Source of the DNA: Cytophagales bacterium
GTDB taxonomy: Bacteria > Bacteroidota > Bacteroidia > Cytophagales > Cyclobacteriaceae
Length of the DNA: 43,076 nucleotides
Reading direction: 5' to 3'
Assembly: GCA_016124425.1 (NCBI GenBank)
Contig: WGNT01000134.1
Span: forward strand, 1 to 43,076
Numbering within the stretch: position 1 is the first letter of the stretch; each line of letters opens with the position of its first letter. Shown piece after piece: positions 1-9,178 of the stretch. Below the pieces are notes generated by a model. That model saw only the letters and a program-made list of their open reading frames with translations, made no database searches and was not told where the DNA came from. Made by a program: the position numbers and the translations under genes.

Positions 1-1877
1 AGAAAGATGTTGATCAATGCGGGCTGATTATCCGGAAAAAACAACACCTGCGGGGCTTTTACTACAAGCAGACCAATGGAAAAGACCAGGAGTAAGATGG
101 TTCCACCGAAGAAAATATACGGATAAGGACCCTTTAGCGCACGTTTGAGTACCCCTTCGTAGTAATTCTCAAGCCTGGCCAAAAAGACATTTTGAAACCA
201 TACGATTGCCCTACGCATAAAAAACAGGTTAAATAAGCTTAGCAACGCAATAAGGACAAAGATATTCGCCATCGTTGTGTATCCGGGAAAGTATAGGATG
301 ATTCCGATCAAACCTGCTACCGCCGCTAGGACCAGGGTATTTCGTTTTGGCTTTTCTTTGGAAAGATCCTGTATCTTCATGTACATGGCCGTCAATACCG
401 GATTTATAACTAGTGCTACAAACAAGGAAGACGAAAGTACAATAATCAGGGTGATCGGTAAGTATTTCATAAACTCACCTACGATGCTATCCCAGAATGC
501 CAGCGGTAAAAATGCGGCTAGCGTAGTGGCTGTTGAGGTAATGATCGGCCATGCCACCTCTCCCACGCCCTCCTTGGCTGCTTGGACGGAACTTTTCCCT
601 TCCTGCATGAGCCGGTAAATATTTTCCACGACCACGATGCCGTTATCTACCAGCATCCCAAGTGCTAGAATCAGCGAGAAAAGGACCATCAAATTGAGGG
701 TGATCCCAAGTGAATTTAACACCAAAAAAGAGATAAACATGGACAAAGGAATGGCTATACCTACAAACAAGGCGTTCCTAAATCCAAGGAAAAACATTAA
801 CACCAGTACCACTAAAATAACTCCCAAAATGATACTGTTTTCCAAATCCTTGACTTGCGCCCGGGTTGTTTTGGACTGATCGTTGGTAATGGATATTTCC
901 AAATCATCAGGAAAACGGTTTGCCTGTGCGTTCTGAATAATTTTTTTAATTTCATCCGAAGCATCAAGCAAATTCTCTCCACTTCGTTTGACAACATTCA
1001 CTGTCACTACCGGCAATGTTTTGCTCCTTGCGTAGCTTTCTCGTTCTTTGAATGTATCTCTTACGACCGCAACATCACGCAAATACACAATTTTATTTTC
1101 TTCCGTCTTGACGATAATATCTTCCAGTTCGGCAGGAGTCTCAAACTCGCCAGTGATTCTCAGCGATCTACGAAAATCCCCAGATAGCAAATTCCCCCCC
1201 GATATAGTTATATTTTCCGCATTGACTGCATCAGAAATATCTGAAAAACTTACCTTCATAGCTTCCATCTTGAAGATATCCGCGTCAATGCGAATCTCCC
1301 GCTCCACGGTTCCGCCCAAGTCCGCTTTGGATACCTGGGACAATTTTTCCACTTCCTCCTCGATGTATTCCCCAAACTTTTTGAGCTCAACCTCAGAATA
1401 GTTTCCGGAGATATTGATGTTCATGATCGGGAAATCAGAGGTGTTTACCTCCAGAACGTCGGGATCCCTGTCCAAATCGGTAGGCAGCTCGCTCTTTGCC
1501 TTATCCACGGCATCCTTCACGTCCTGTAACGCCTTGGAGATATCAACATTGGGATTAAATTCAACTACAATGGAAGAGAAATCCTGAACCGAGGTCGATT
1601 TGATATCCTTTACATTATTGATTGACTTCAGCTCCTTCTCGATAGGTCGAGTAATCAGGTTCTCCATATCCACCGGCGAGTTACCAGGGTAAGCGGAACC
1701 CACATATACGGTCGGGATTACAACCTCAGGGAAACTTTCCTTAGGCATGGTGCTATAGGCGAAGATCCCCATAAAGGCGATGATAAAAGAAAGAATCACC
1801 ACCGACGTACGGTTATTGACTGAAAGGGTAGAGAGTGCAAACTCTCTAGTTACCTCTTTTTTTGGTTCGTCCTGCAT
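1..1877 (-). CDS. RND-family efflux pump inner-membrane subunit, N-terminal part (cut by window edge)
   Basis: This is the first 625 or so codons of an AcrB/MexB-like proton-driven efflux pump; the 3' end lies beyond base 1. The reverse strand stays open from the ATG at 1877 to the edge. The protein begins MQDEPKKEVTREFALS, then has a first membrane helix at about residues 23-43, followed by the family-typical ESFPEVVIPTVYV segment and a large periplasmic porter domain with repeated statements of 'PNVDISKALQDVKDAVDKA' type. The last visible residues (PQVLFFPDNQPALINIF) lie in the second half of the porter domain after the first membrane bundle. It starts 13 bp after the adaptor gene stop, so it is the last known gene of a tetR-tolC-hlyD-RND operon. 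Substrate cannot be read from the sequence; drugs, dyes, bile-like compounds or lipids are all possible. Confidence 0.93.
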   Translation of the reverse strand, partial: MQDEPKKEVTREFALSTLSVNNRTSVVILSFIIAFMGIFAYSTMPKESFPEVVIPTVYVGSAYPGNSPVDMENLITRPIEKELKSINNVKDIKSTSVQDFSSIVVEFNPNVDISKALQDVKDAVDKAKSELPTDLDRDPDVLEVNTSDFPIMNINISGNYSEVELKKFGEYIEEEVEKLSQVSKADLGGTVEREIRIDADIFKMEAMKVSFSDISDAVNAENITISGGNLLSGDFRRSLRITGEFETPAELEDIIVKTEENKIVYLRDVAVVRDTFKERESYARSKTLPVVTVNVVKRSGENLLDASDEIKKIIQNAQANRFPDDLEISITNDQSKTTRAQVKDLENSIILGVILVVLVLMFFLGFRNALFVGIAIPLSMFISFLVLNSLGITLNLMVLFSLILALGMLVDNGIVVVENIYRLMQEGKSSVQAAKEGVGEVAWPIITSTATTLAAFLPLAFWDSIVGEFMKYLPITLIIVLSSSLFVALVINPVLTAMYMKIQDLSKEKPKRNTLVLAAVAGLIGIILYFPGYTTMANIFVLIALLSLFNLFFMRRAIVWFQNVFLARLENYYEGVLKRALKGPYPYIFFGGTILLLVFSIGLLVVKAPQVLFFPDNQPALINIF

Positions 1878-1890
1878 AATTAAGGATCAG

Positions 1891-3021
1891 TTACGATGCT
1901 ATTTTAACTCGGGCGTTGTTGCCCACTTCACGGAAACCTTTGTCGATCAGCGTCTCTCCACCCTGTAATCCTTCAAGGATTTCCGTCTCGTCGCCTTGGG
2001 TCATTCCGCGGGTAATATAGCGCTTCTTTGCTACCTCATCTTCCACTACAAATACATAATCTCCCTGGTTGTCCTGAAGAATTAAGTAACTTGGAACGAT
2101 CACAGCATTTTGGTTTTGATAGTCGTTGATCCGCAATACCGAAATCATGTTAGGCTTTACCAATTCTAGACGAGGAAGAAATACCTCCACCTTGAAGGTT
2201 CTGTTATTAGGATTGATTACCGCACCGATGGCGGTTACTTTCGTTTCTAATTCTTTATTAATTGAGGGGAACACTACTTCCACAGAATCACCTTGTTGCA
2301 ATACCCCGACATATTTTTCGGAGACATCGCCTTCTACATACAAATCACTCTCACCGACAAAATTAATCATGGAAGATCCTGGCTGTACCAACTCTCCCAG
2401 GCGAACCATGACAGTTTCAACCGTTCCGTCAAAAGGAGCGCGAACGCTTGTTTTGTCTTTCTGGAGGGTTAGCGAGGAGAGTGATTTCTGCAGGTTTTCC
2501 ATACGGTTCTTAGCTTCCAAGAACTGTACCTCAGTACCGATTTGTTGGTTCCAAAGTCGTTGCTGTTTTTCAAAAATGGTCGTGGCAAGTTCCAGTTGGC
2601 TTTTAAGTTCATCAATGTTTCTTTCTATAGATTCCGCGTCTATGCTGATCAGTTCCTGTCCTTTTCGCATACGCATTCCCTCTACGGCGGTCACTTTCTG
2701 AACCCTTCCTACGACTTCTGCGCTTATGTTGACATTCTTTTTGGATAAGACAGACCCAGTGATCTCCACAAAATGGGTGAATGTCCCTTTCGTCGGCTGA
2801 ATCGTCGTGACAAGCACTGCCTTTCGTTCACTTCTTGCAAAATTGGGATCCATCTCGGATATTTCAGAAGCAAGGGCGTCGATCTTTGCCTTTAAGGCAG
2901 CGGCTTCGGACTGGTATTCCTGAAGAGTGGCCTTCTTCTGTTCCAGATCTGAATCTTCTTTGGCGCAAGAGATGAGTATGCCTGTCAATGCAATCATCAA
3001 AAATGTATAATACCTTCTCAT
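1891..3021 (-). CDS. RND efflux periplasmic adaptor, HlyD/AcrA family lipoprotein
   Basis: Membrane fusion protein that would bridge the RND pump and the outer-membrane TolC channel. The 376-residue protein starts with a lipoprotein signal (MRRYYTFLMIALTGILISC, lipid-modified Cys19). A coiled-coil hairpin region follows (about 25-60 and again 110-190), split by the lipoyl/barrel-sandwich half motif 'AEVVGRVQKVTAVEGMRM', with its partner half 'VRAPFDGTVETVMVRLGELV' at about 193-212. The beta-barrel and membrane-proximal domains come after that. Length is normal for the family. It lies 17 bp downstream of tolC and 13 bp upstream of the pump, so translation is probably from one transcript. The cognate substrate is unknown. 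Confidence 0.95.
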   Translation of the reverse strand: MRRYYTFLMIALTGILISCAKEDSDLEQKKATLQEYQSEAAALKAKIDALASEISEMDPNFARSERKAVLVTTIQPTKGTFTHFVEITGSVLSKKNVNISAEVVGRVQKVTAVEGMRMRKGQELISIDAESIERNIDELKSQLELATTIFEKQQRLWNQQIGTEVQFLEAKNRMENLQKSLSSLTLQKDKTSVRAPFDGTVETVMVRLGELVQPGSSMINFVGESDLYVEGDVSEKYVGVLQQGDSVEVVFPSINKELETKVTAIGAVINPNNRTFKVEVFLPRLELVKPNMISVLRINDYQNQNAVIVPSYLILQDNQGDYVFVVEDEVAKKRYITRGMTQGDETEILEGLQGGETLIDKGFREVGNNARVKIAS

Positions 3022-3038
3022 ATGTTTTTAGTGTCCTG

Positions 3039-4430
3039 TTATTTTAAAATTCCTAGTGTTTTTTCTACATCTACTTTCGCTATCAGTGCATCGTACAATG
3101 CAGAATAATAATTCGTCTCAGCTTCCTTCAAGGCGGCATCCGCTTCTACGACTTCAAAGTTTGATCCCACGCCCTCCTGATACTTGATTCGTGTCATCTC
3201 AAATACCTCCATAGCCAGTTGTCTATTTTCACGCTGGACGTCTAGTGCGGAAAGGCTATTTTTGAGATTCTCTTTTGCCTGAATTTCTTCCACTTGAATC
3301 GTTTGGAGGGTGTTATATTTGACATTTTCCAACTGTCGGAGCTGAAGCCTATTTTGTTGAATGACGTGGCTCTTCCTCAAGCCGTCGAAAATTGGAATCG
3401 CTACCCTAAAACCCACAAAGGAAGTAGAAAACCACCTGTCGGCTTGGTACACATTGCGAATATCCTGGGCACCGGTAACCCGCTGGAAGGTTCCAAAAGC
3501 CGAAAAATTCGGCATGTATTGTACTTGGGTGTTTTTCAAATCCAAGCTGGCCAATTCCATGTTTTTCTCGAGCTGACTAATCTCAACGCGGTCCAACATC
3601 TGGGCATCCAACAGGGAATAAAAGGAGATGTTGTCATCTGCCAACGCGTTGAGACTTTCCTCTAGGACTACCTCAAAGGACAGCGGTACTCCCAGCTGTA
3701 CTTTCAATAGCTGTTTGCTTATCTCTATGGAGGAATTTATTCGGTCGAATTCGGTTTTTAAGTTATTGACCTGCACCTTAATTCTCGAAACATCCAATTT
3801 TTCAGCAAACCCCGCTTCATAAATCGCCTCTGTGTCGCTAAGTAATTGTTGAAGACGCTCAAGATTGGAATTGACCAAGACCTTTCTTTCCTCGTTGATG
3901 AGAACCGTGTAGTAGGCTTTAGTTACATTTTCTACCACATCAATCTGTGCTTTTTCACGATCAAAATCTGTTAATTCTCGGAGGGTCTTAGCTGCTTTCA
4001 GTCCTACGAAGTAAGATCCGTTAAAAATCATCTGCTCAATCGTAGTGGTAAGACTGGATTGGTAATTTACCGCAAACGGAATAACCGTCACATCTGAGGG
4101 GCCATCCGGGGGTAACCCACCATCACCGTCATCGCCACCTCCGATTATTCCCCCGGCTTCCGCGGGCAAGATGATCAATGGAGGCTGTAAGTTTTTGGTA
4201 AACTCCAACGTGCTGCTGATCTGCGGTAAGCCCTGGGCTCGCTGTTCTCCAATGGTTGCTTTGGAAATCAATACCTCCAATTGCGCGTTTTTTGCTTCCA
4301 CGTTGTTCTCTAAAGCATAGCGAATGCTTTCCTCTAACGTCAGTTGCAGTGTCTCTTGGGCAAATAAGGGATTGAACCCAAACCCAAATGTGACCAGACC
4401 AATTAAAAATAAGTACTTATTGTGTATCAT
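3039..4430 (-). CDS. TolC-family outer-membrane efflux channel
   Basis: Outer-membrane exit duct of the tripartite pump encoded downstream. The 463-residue protein has a cleavable signal peptide ending at FGFNPLFAQ, then two repeats of the OEP (outer membrane efflux protein) domain rich in long helices: 'LTLEESIRYALENNVEAKNAQLEV' at the first and the matching 'AKENLKNSLSALDVQRENRQLAME' at the second. A low-complexity Gly/Asp/Pro loop (GGIIGGGDDGDGGLPPDGPSD, about residues 92-112) is probably surface-exposed and is an unusual insert. The start is 4 bp after the tetR stop, which indicates co-transcription and perhaps coupled translation. Confidence 0.95.
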   Translation of the reverse strand: MIHNKYLFLIGLVTFGFGFNPLFAQETLQLTLEESIRYALENNVEAKNAQLEVLISKATIGEQRAQGLPQISSTLEFTKNLQPPLIILPAEAGGIIGGGDDGDGGLPPDGPSDVTVIPFAVNYQSSLTTTIEQMIFNGSYFVGLKAAKTLRELTDFDREKAQIDVVENVTKAYYTVLINEERKVLVNSNLERLQQLLSDTEAIYEAGFAEKLDVSRIKVQVNNLKTEFDRINSSIEISKQLLKVQLGVPLSFEVVLEESLNALADDNISFYSLLDAQMLDRVEISQLEKNMELASLDLKNTQVQYMPNFSAFGTFQRVTGAQDIRNVYQADRWFSTSFVGFRVAIPIFDGLRKSHVIQQNRLQLRQLENVKYNTLQTIQVEEIQAKENLKNSLSALDVQRENRQLAMEVFEMTRIKYQEGVGSNFEVVEADAALKEAETNYYSALYDALIAKVDVEKTLGILK

Positions 4431-4434
4431 AATG

Positions 4435-5043
4435 CTAAAGCTGATGGTTCATTTTTTCCTCATAGGCAGTCCTTCCCTTATCGGTAAAAATCCCGTAAAG
4501 GAAATGTTCAAATATTTGTAGCTGTAATTCGACGAGATTAATTCGTAACGGGTTAAATTTTACCGGATCAAACATAAAAGAAACCTGCTCCAACCGCATC
4601 ATCGCCAATAACCGGGAGTTAATTCCGGGACGGAAATAACCTAAGGCCTTTCCTCTTTCTAAAAGCGATTCGAGGCTATTGATGGCATATTCTTCTTTAA
4701 ATTTCTCAAAGAGTGCCCAGCTTTCCGGATAAAACCGCTTGATCTCATTCAGTATCATAGGGTGCATGTCGGTAAAGCGCTCCCGAAGGAACTTGGAAAA
4801 TGCGATCAAATGATCTATCACCCCATCAACTCCATCCTCAATCTGAACCAACTTACATACATTCGAATCCAGCTCGCTGGAGAATGTCTCGTATACAAGT
4901 TGCTTCTTGTCAGTGAACTCCTGATAGATGGTCTTTTTAGAAACTCCTGCTTCCCGCGCAATCTGATCCATCGTGACGGATTTGATTCCAAACTGGAAAA
5001 ACTCTCTTTTTGCTACTGCGATTATCTTATTTTTTGTTTCCAA
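4435..5043 (-). CDS. TetR/AcrR-family transcriptional regulator of the efflux operon
   Basis: Probable local repressor of the efflux operon it heads. The N-terminal TetR helix-turn-helix is clear at about residues 8-52 (IIAVAKREFFQFGIKSVTMDQIA, then REAGVSKKTIYQEFTDKKQLV); the remaining 150 residues are the helical ligand-binding and dimer domain, as usual at 202 residues. The start codon is TTG at 5043; an in-frame stop lies 21 bp upstream and there is no ATG between, so a TTG start is the best choice. It is the first gene in the same direction as tolC (4-bp gap), hlyD and the pump, so autoregulation is likely (inference from family and position). The ligand is unknown. Confidence 0.93.
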   Translation of the reverse strand: METKNKIIAVAKREFFQFGIKSVTMDQIAREAGVSKKTIYQEFTDKKQLVYETFSSELDSNVCKLVQIEDGVDGVIDHLIAFSKFLRERFTDMHPMILNEIKRFYPESWALFEKFKEEYAINSLESLLERGKALGYFRPGINSRLLAMMRLEQVSFMFDPVKFNPLRINLVELQLQIFEHFLYGIFTDKGRTAYEEKMNHQL

Positions 5044-5459
5044 ATGGATTATATCTAAATATCAGTCCAAGAACGGCGGAAACTATTTGTTGGTTCAAAG
5101 TTTCCATAGTTTTTCTTTTTCTCAAAACCACCTTCGATTCCCCTCTTTTCCGGATCTCATGATTCCCGTAAAATCGACCCTAAATGTTTCGGTTTTATAT
5201 TCTGTTTCTTAGGCCTTTTATAGAATAATAATTTGTTTGATAATGTTTAAAAATAATGTAAACTAAGAATGTTTTACCTCCTTTGATAAGCTTGTACATG
5301 TGTAAAAACTGTCCATTAACGGGCATTTATAGTACAATACTTTTCAGATTCGGACACCGGCACTACTCCTCTTCGGCAGCGGTAAATTGATAGAATTTCG
5401 TTCGTAGATTTTTCCTGCCTTTTCTTACCTTTGTGCCTCTATCTATAGCCATCCGATAA
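5044..5459. other. Intergenic region between divergent tetR and purL
   Basis: A 416-bp AT-rich stretch between two divergent genes, so it must hold promoters for both. A clear -7 element is visible only on the purL side. I found no convincing reading frame or strong inverted repeat that would mark the TetR operator, although the repressor's site would be expected here. Confidence 0.6.
5426..5433 (+). promoter_or_regulatory. Candidate purL promoter -7 element
   Basis: TACCTTTG matches the Bacteroidota -7 consensus TAnnTTTG exactly and lies 27 bp upstream of the purL ATG. The matching -33 TTG is poor (TTCG at the right distance), so this is a candidate only. No purine-type riboswitch fold was recognised in the short leader. 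Confidence 0.45.
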
Positions 5460-8400
5460 ATGATATTATTTTTCCAACACCCTTCCAATACCGTTTATGC
5501 CCTGGAGACTTCAGTGGCTATTGCTACGACCGAAATAGAAAAAATTTCCTGGCTATTTGGGGGTGCTTCCTTCCTTCAGGAGAGTCAACTTGACGGAACG
5601 TATGTAGGGCCAAGAAAAGAAATGATTACGCCTTGGTCTACTAACGCCGTTGAAATTTGCGCCAATATGGGCCTAAATGGTATCCAACGCATTGAGTCTT
5701 TCAATACCTATTCTGCGGGCGATGCGTTTGACCCCATGTTACAAAGTACCTACAATGGGCTAACTCAGGCTGTGTTTCACATTGACATAACTCCAAAACC
5801 AGTAAAACATGTGGAAGATATTCGAGCTTATAACGCATCGGAAGGATTGGCATTAAGTAGCGAAGAGGTGAGCTATCTGGAACAGGTAAGCCTCACCCTT
5901 GGAAGACCACTCACGGATAGTGAGGTCTTCGGCTTTAGTCAGGTAAATTCCGAGCACTGCAGGCACAAGATTTTCAACGGTACCTTCATACTAGACGGAG
6001 AAGAACAGCCTACGACGTTGTTTCAACTCATCAAAAAAACCTCTAAAGCAAATCCGGGTAAAATAGTGTCCGCCTACAAGGACAACGTAGCCTTTATAAA
6101 AGGTCCAACAACCTTTCAGTTTGCGCCAAAACGGCAAGATATCGCCGATTATTTTGAACTAAGGCAAATAGACACCGTGCTGTCATTGAAGGCGGAGACC
6201 CATAATTTTCCCACCACGGTAGAACCTTTCAACGGCGCAGCAACGGGTGCTGGGGGCGAAATCAGGGACAGGATGGCAGGGGGAACGGCCTCTATACCCT
6301 TAGCGGGAACAGCAGTGTACATGACGGCATATCCCCGCAGCAGACCGAATAGAAACTGGGAAGAAAACATGCCCGCCAGAAAATGGCTGTACCAAACCCC
6401 TGCGGACATCCTGATCAAAGCCTCAAATGGGGCGAGTGATTTTGGCAACAAATTCGGCCAACCACTTATTTGTGGAAGTGTATTAACCTTCGAACATAAA
6501 GAAGACGAAAAGGACTTTGGATTTGACAAGGTGATCATGCTTGCCGGCGGGATAGGATTTACAAATGCTCCCTATAGCTTGAAGAAAAAGCCGGAAAAAG
6601 GAGATAAGATCGTAGTTATGGGCGGCGATAATTACCGTATTGGCATGGGTGGAAGTGCCGTCTCTTCCGTCGATACTGGTCAGTTCAGCAATGCCATCGA
6701 GCTCAACGCCATACAGCGATCAAATCCCGAAATGCAAAAGCGGGTTTCCAATGTAATCCGTGCCATGGCCGAAAGTAACCACAACCCAATTGTCTCCATC
6801 CATGACCATGGGGCAGGGGGACACTTAAACTGTCTGTCGGAACTAGTAGAAGATACCGGAGGCACAATTTATATCGATAAGCTTCCTATTGGAGACCCTA
6901 CGCTTTCTGCAAAAGAGATTATCGGCAACGAATCCCAAGAACGTATGGGCTTGGTGGTGAAAGAAGATGACCTGGGGGTATTGAAGCGCATTGCGGACAG
7001 AGAGCGAGCACCACTATACGTGGTTGGGGAGACTACCGGCGACATGCACTTCAAGTTTGAAAATGCAGGGACCGGAGAAAAACCTGTTGATTGGAACCTT
7101 TCCCACATGTTTGGTTCTTCGCCTAAAACCGTGCTGGAAGACAACACTCCGGCTCAGCTGTTTCCCCCGCTGCACTATGATCAGACCAAGTGGATGAGCT
7201 ATTTGGAAGACGTGCTTCAGTTAGAAGCAGTCGCCTGTAAGGATTGGCTGACAAATAAAGTGGACCGATCCGTGACTGGAAGGGTTGCTACCCAACAATG
7301 TACCGGAGTGATACAGCTGCCACTGAACAATGTGGCCGTCATGGCCTTGGATTTTACAGGTAATAAAGGCATTGCGACATCAATCGGACATGCCCCTGTA
7401 GCTGCCTTGGCAGACCCTCAGGTTGGTTCCCGCCTTGCCATCGCAGAGGCGCTGACCAATCTGGTCTGGTCCCCACTTACGGATGGGTTAAGCGGTGTTT
7501 CGCTCAGCGCCAACTGGATGTGGCCGGCCAAAAATCCGGGAGAAAATTTCAGACTTTACCGGGCAGTGCAAGCTACGAGTGAGTTTGCCATCGCTTTGGG
7601 CATAAATATTCCTACGGGTAAGGATTCCCTTTCCATGACGCAGAAATATCCCGATGGCCAAACTGTTTATTCGCCCGGAACAGTTATTATTTCTTCCATT
7701 GGCGAATGCTCGGACATCAGAAAAACAGTTTCTCCGGATTTAGCGCCTATACCTGGTAGTGTGCTAGTCCTTATCGATTTTTCGTCAGATGACCATAAGC
7801 TGGGGGGAAGCAGCCTAGCACAAGTACTCGGGCAGGTAGGAAGTGACGTTCCGGATGTAAAAGACCCAGCTTATTTTGCGAACGCTTTCGCTGCCGTACA
7901 AGCACTTATCAACAAGGAATTGGTGCTGGCTGGCCACGATATTTCCTCTGGGGGATTGATTACAGCGTTGCTTGAGATGTGCTTTCCAACTGCCTCATGC
8001 GGGATTTTGATGGGAGCGAATTTTTTGGAGGAAGACCCTATTCCGACGTTATTTGCCGAAAACCCGGGAGTCATCTTACAGCTGGAAGCCACTGGAGAGG
8101 CAATCGCTATGCTAGAAAGCAGCGGTATACGGGTACAGCTATTGGGAACCGTGACGGACGACTCATCCATTTCGTTTGATGGGTTAGACATCTTGCTTGA
8201 TGTCAATGCCTACAGGGCAAAATGGTTTGAATCGTCGTATCTTTTGGATATAAAACAAAGTGGTCCGCATCTCGCAGCTTTACGAAAGCAACATATCGCT
8301 GAACAGCCGCTGACCTATTCCATAAGGGAAAATTGGATAGGCGATCTCAGATTGCTTGGATTAGACCGCCATCGCTCAACGTTGTCCGGCCTGAGGGCAG

Positions 8401-9143
8401 CAATCATCCGAGAAAAAGGTGTCAACGGAGACCGTGAGATGGCACATGCCTTATGGTTGGCCGGTTTCGATGTAAAAGATGTCCATATGACGGATCTAAT
8501 ATCCGGAGCAGAAACGTTGGAAGACATAAAGCTCATTGTCTTTGTCGGCGGATTTTCAAATTCTGACGTATTGGGATCTGCAAAAGGATGGGCCGGAGCA
8601 TTTCTGTACAACGAACGGGCAAAGCTGGCGTTAGATAATTTCTACAGCCGACCGGATACATTAAGTCTAGGGGTATGCAACGGGTGTCAGCTTATGGTTG
8701 AACTGGGACTTCTCTATCCAGAACACCAATCGCCTCCCAAAATGCAGCACAACGATAGTCATAAGTTTGAGTCCGGATTTGTTAATGTTACCATTCCTGA
8801 TAATACATCGGTCATGCTTGGATCATTGAGTGGATCCCGTCTGGGGGTTTGGGTAGCACATGGGGAGGGAAAATTTCATCTGCCCCAAGGCTACGAAACC
8901 TATGCCATTGCTATGAAGTACAGCTATAGTGCATACCCTGGCAACCCCAATGGGTCTGACTTTGCCGTTGCGGGAATTGCTTCTCCCGATGGAAGGCACC
9001 TTGCGATTATGCCCCATATCGAGCGGTCGATTTTTTCATGGAACTGGCCATATTATCCGGCTGATAGAAAAGGAGATGAGGTATCTCCATGGATAGAAGC
9101 CTTTCTGAACGCTAAAAAATGGGTTCTAGCCCAGAAAAAGTAG
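5460..9143 (+). CDS. purL: Phosphoribosylformylglycinamidine synthase, large single-chain form
   Basis: Catalyses the fourth step of de novo purine synthesis, converting FGAR, glutamine and ATP to FGAM in the cytoplasm. At 1227 residues it is the long fused form, with synthetase and glutaminase in one chain. The N-terminal linker and first AIRS-like half contain 'GFSQVNSEHCRHKIFNGTF' and 'LKAETHNFPTTVEPFNGAATG'; the second half contains 'PTGKDSLSMTQKYPDG'. The C-terminal class I glutamine amidotransferase domain (about 980-1227) has the nucleophile Cys1073 in LGVCNGCQLM and the His/Glu pair in MPHIERS. The ATG at 5460 gives the usual MILFF start of Bacteroidota PurL proteins. It is a single gene with its own promoter and terminator. 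Confidence 0.98.
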   Translation: MILFFQHPSNTVYALETSVAIATTEIEKISWLFGGASFLQESQLDGTYVGPRKEMITPWSTNAVEICANMGLNGIQRIESFNTYSAGDAFDPMLQSTYNGLTQAVFHIDITPKPVKHVEDIRAYNASEGLALSSEEVSYLEQVSLTLGRPLTDSEVFGFSQVNSEHCRHKIFNGTFILDGEEQPTTLFQLIKKTSKANPGKIVSAYKDNVAFIKGPTTFQFAPKRQDIADYFELRQIDTVLSLKAETHNFPTTVEPFNGAATGAGGEIRDRMAGGTASIPLAGTAVYMTAYPRSRPNRNWEENMPARKWLYQTPADILIKASNGASDFGNKFGQPLICGSVLTFEHKEDEKDFGFDKVIMLAGGIGFTNAPYSLKKKPEKGDKIVVMGGDNYRIGMGGSAVSSVDTGQFSNAIELNAIQRSNPEMQKRVSNVIRAMAESNHNPIVSIHDHGAGGHLNCLSELVEDTGGTIYIDKLPIGDPTLSAKEIIGNESQERMGLVVKEDDLGVLKRIADRERAPLYVVGETTGDMHFKFENAGTGEKPVDWNLSHMFGSSPKTVLEDNTPAQLFPPLHYDQTKWMSYLEDVLQLEAVACKDWLTNKVDRSVTGRVATQQCTGVIQLPLNNVAVMALDFTGNKGIATSIGHAPVAALADPQVGSRLAIAEALTNLVWSPLTDGLSGVSLSANWMWPAKNPGENFRLYRAVQATSEFAIALGINIPTGKDSLSMTQKYPDGQTVYSPGTVIISSIGECSDIRKTVSPDLAPIPGSVLVLIDFSSDDHKLGGSSLAQVLGQVGSDVPDVKDPAYFANAFAAVQALINKELVLAGHDISSGGLITALLEMCFPTASCGILMGANFLEEDPIPTLFAENPGVILQLEATGEAIAMLESSGIRVQLLGTVTDDSSISFDGLDILLDVNAYRAKWFESSYLLDIKQSGPHLAALRKQHIAEQPLTYSIRENWIGDLRLLGLDRHRSTLSGLRAAIIREKGVNGDREMAHALWLAGFDVKDVHMTDLISGAETLEDIKLIVFVGGFSNSDVLGSAKGWAGAFLYNERAKLALDNFYSRPDTLSLGVCNGCQLMVELGLLYPEHQSPPKMQHNDSHKFESGFVNVTIPDNTSVMLGSLSGSRLGVWVAHGEGKFHLPQGYETYAIAMKYSYSAYPGNPNGSDFAVAGIASPDGRHLAIMPHIERSIFSWNWPYYPADRKGDEVSPWIEAFLNAKKWVLAQKK

Positions 9144-9146
9144 TTG

Positions 9147-9176
9147 AAATCCCGACGTTATTGTCGGGATTTTTTG
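9147..9176 (+). terminator. Rho-independent terminator after purL, shared with the converging gene
   Basis: A perfect 10-bp stem (AAATCCCGAC / GTCGGGATTT) with a 6-nt loop sits 3 bp after the purL stop and runs into TTTTTG. The converging receptor gene stops at 9179, so the same hairpin can also act leftward, with a weaker U-tract on that side. Confidence 0.88.
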
Positions 9177-9178
9177 TT

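Noticed and set aside
855..1401. Rightward frames inside the RND pump gene
   Set aside because: Shadows of the reverse-strand pump, which is open throughout and has clear family motifs.
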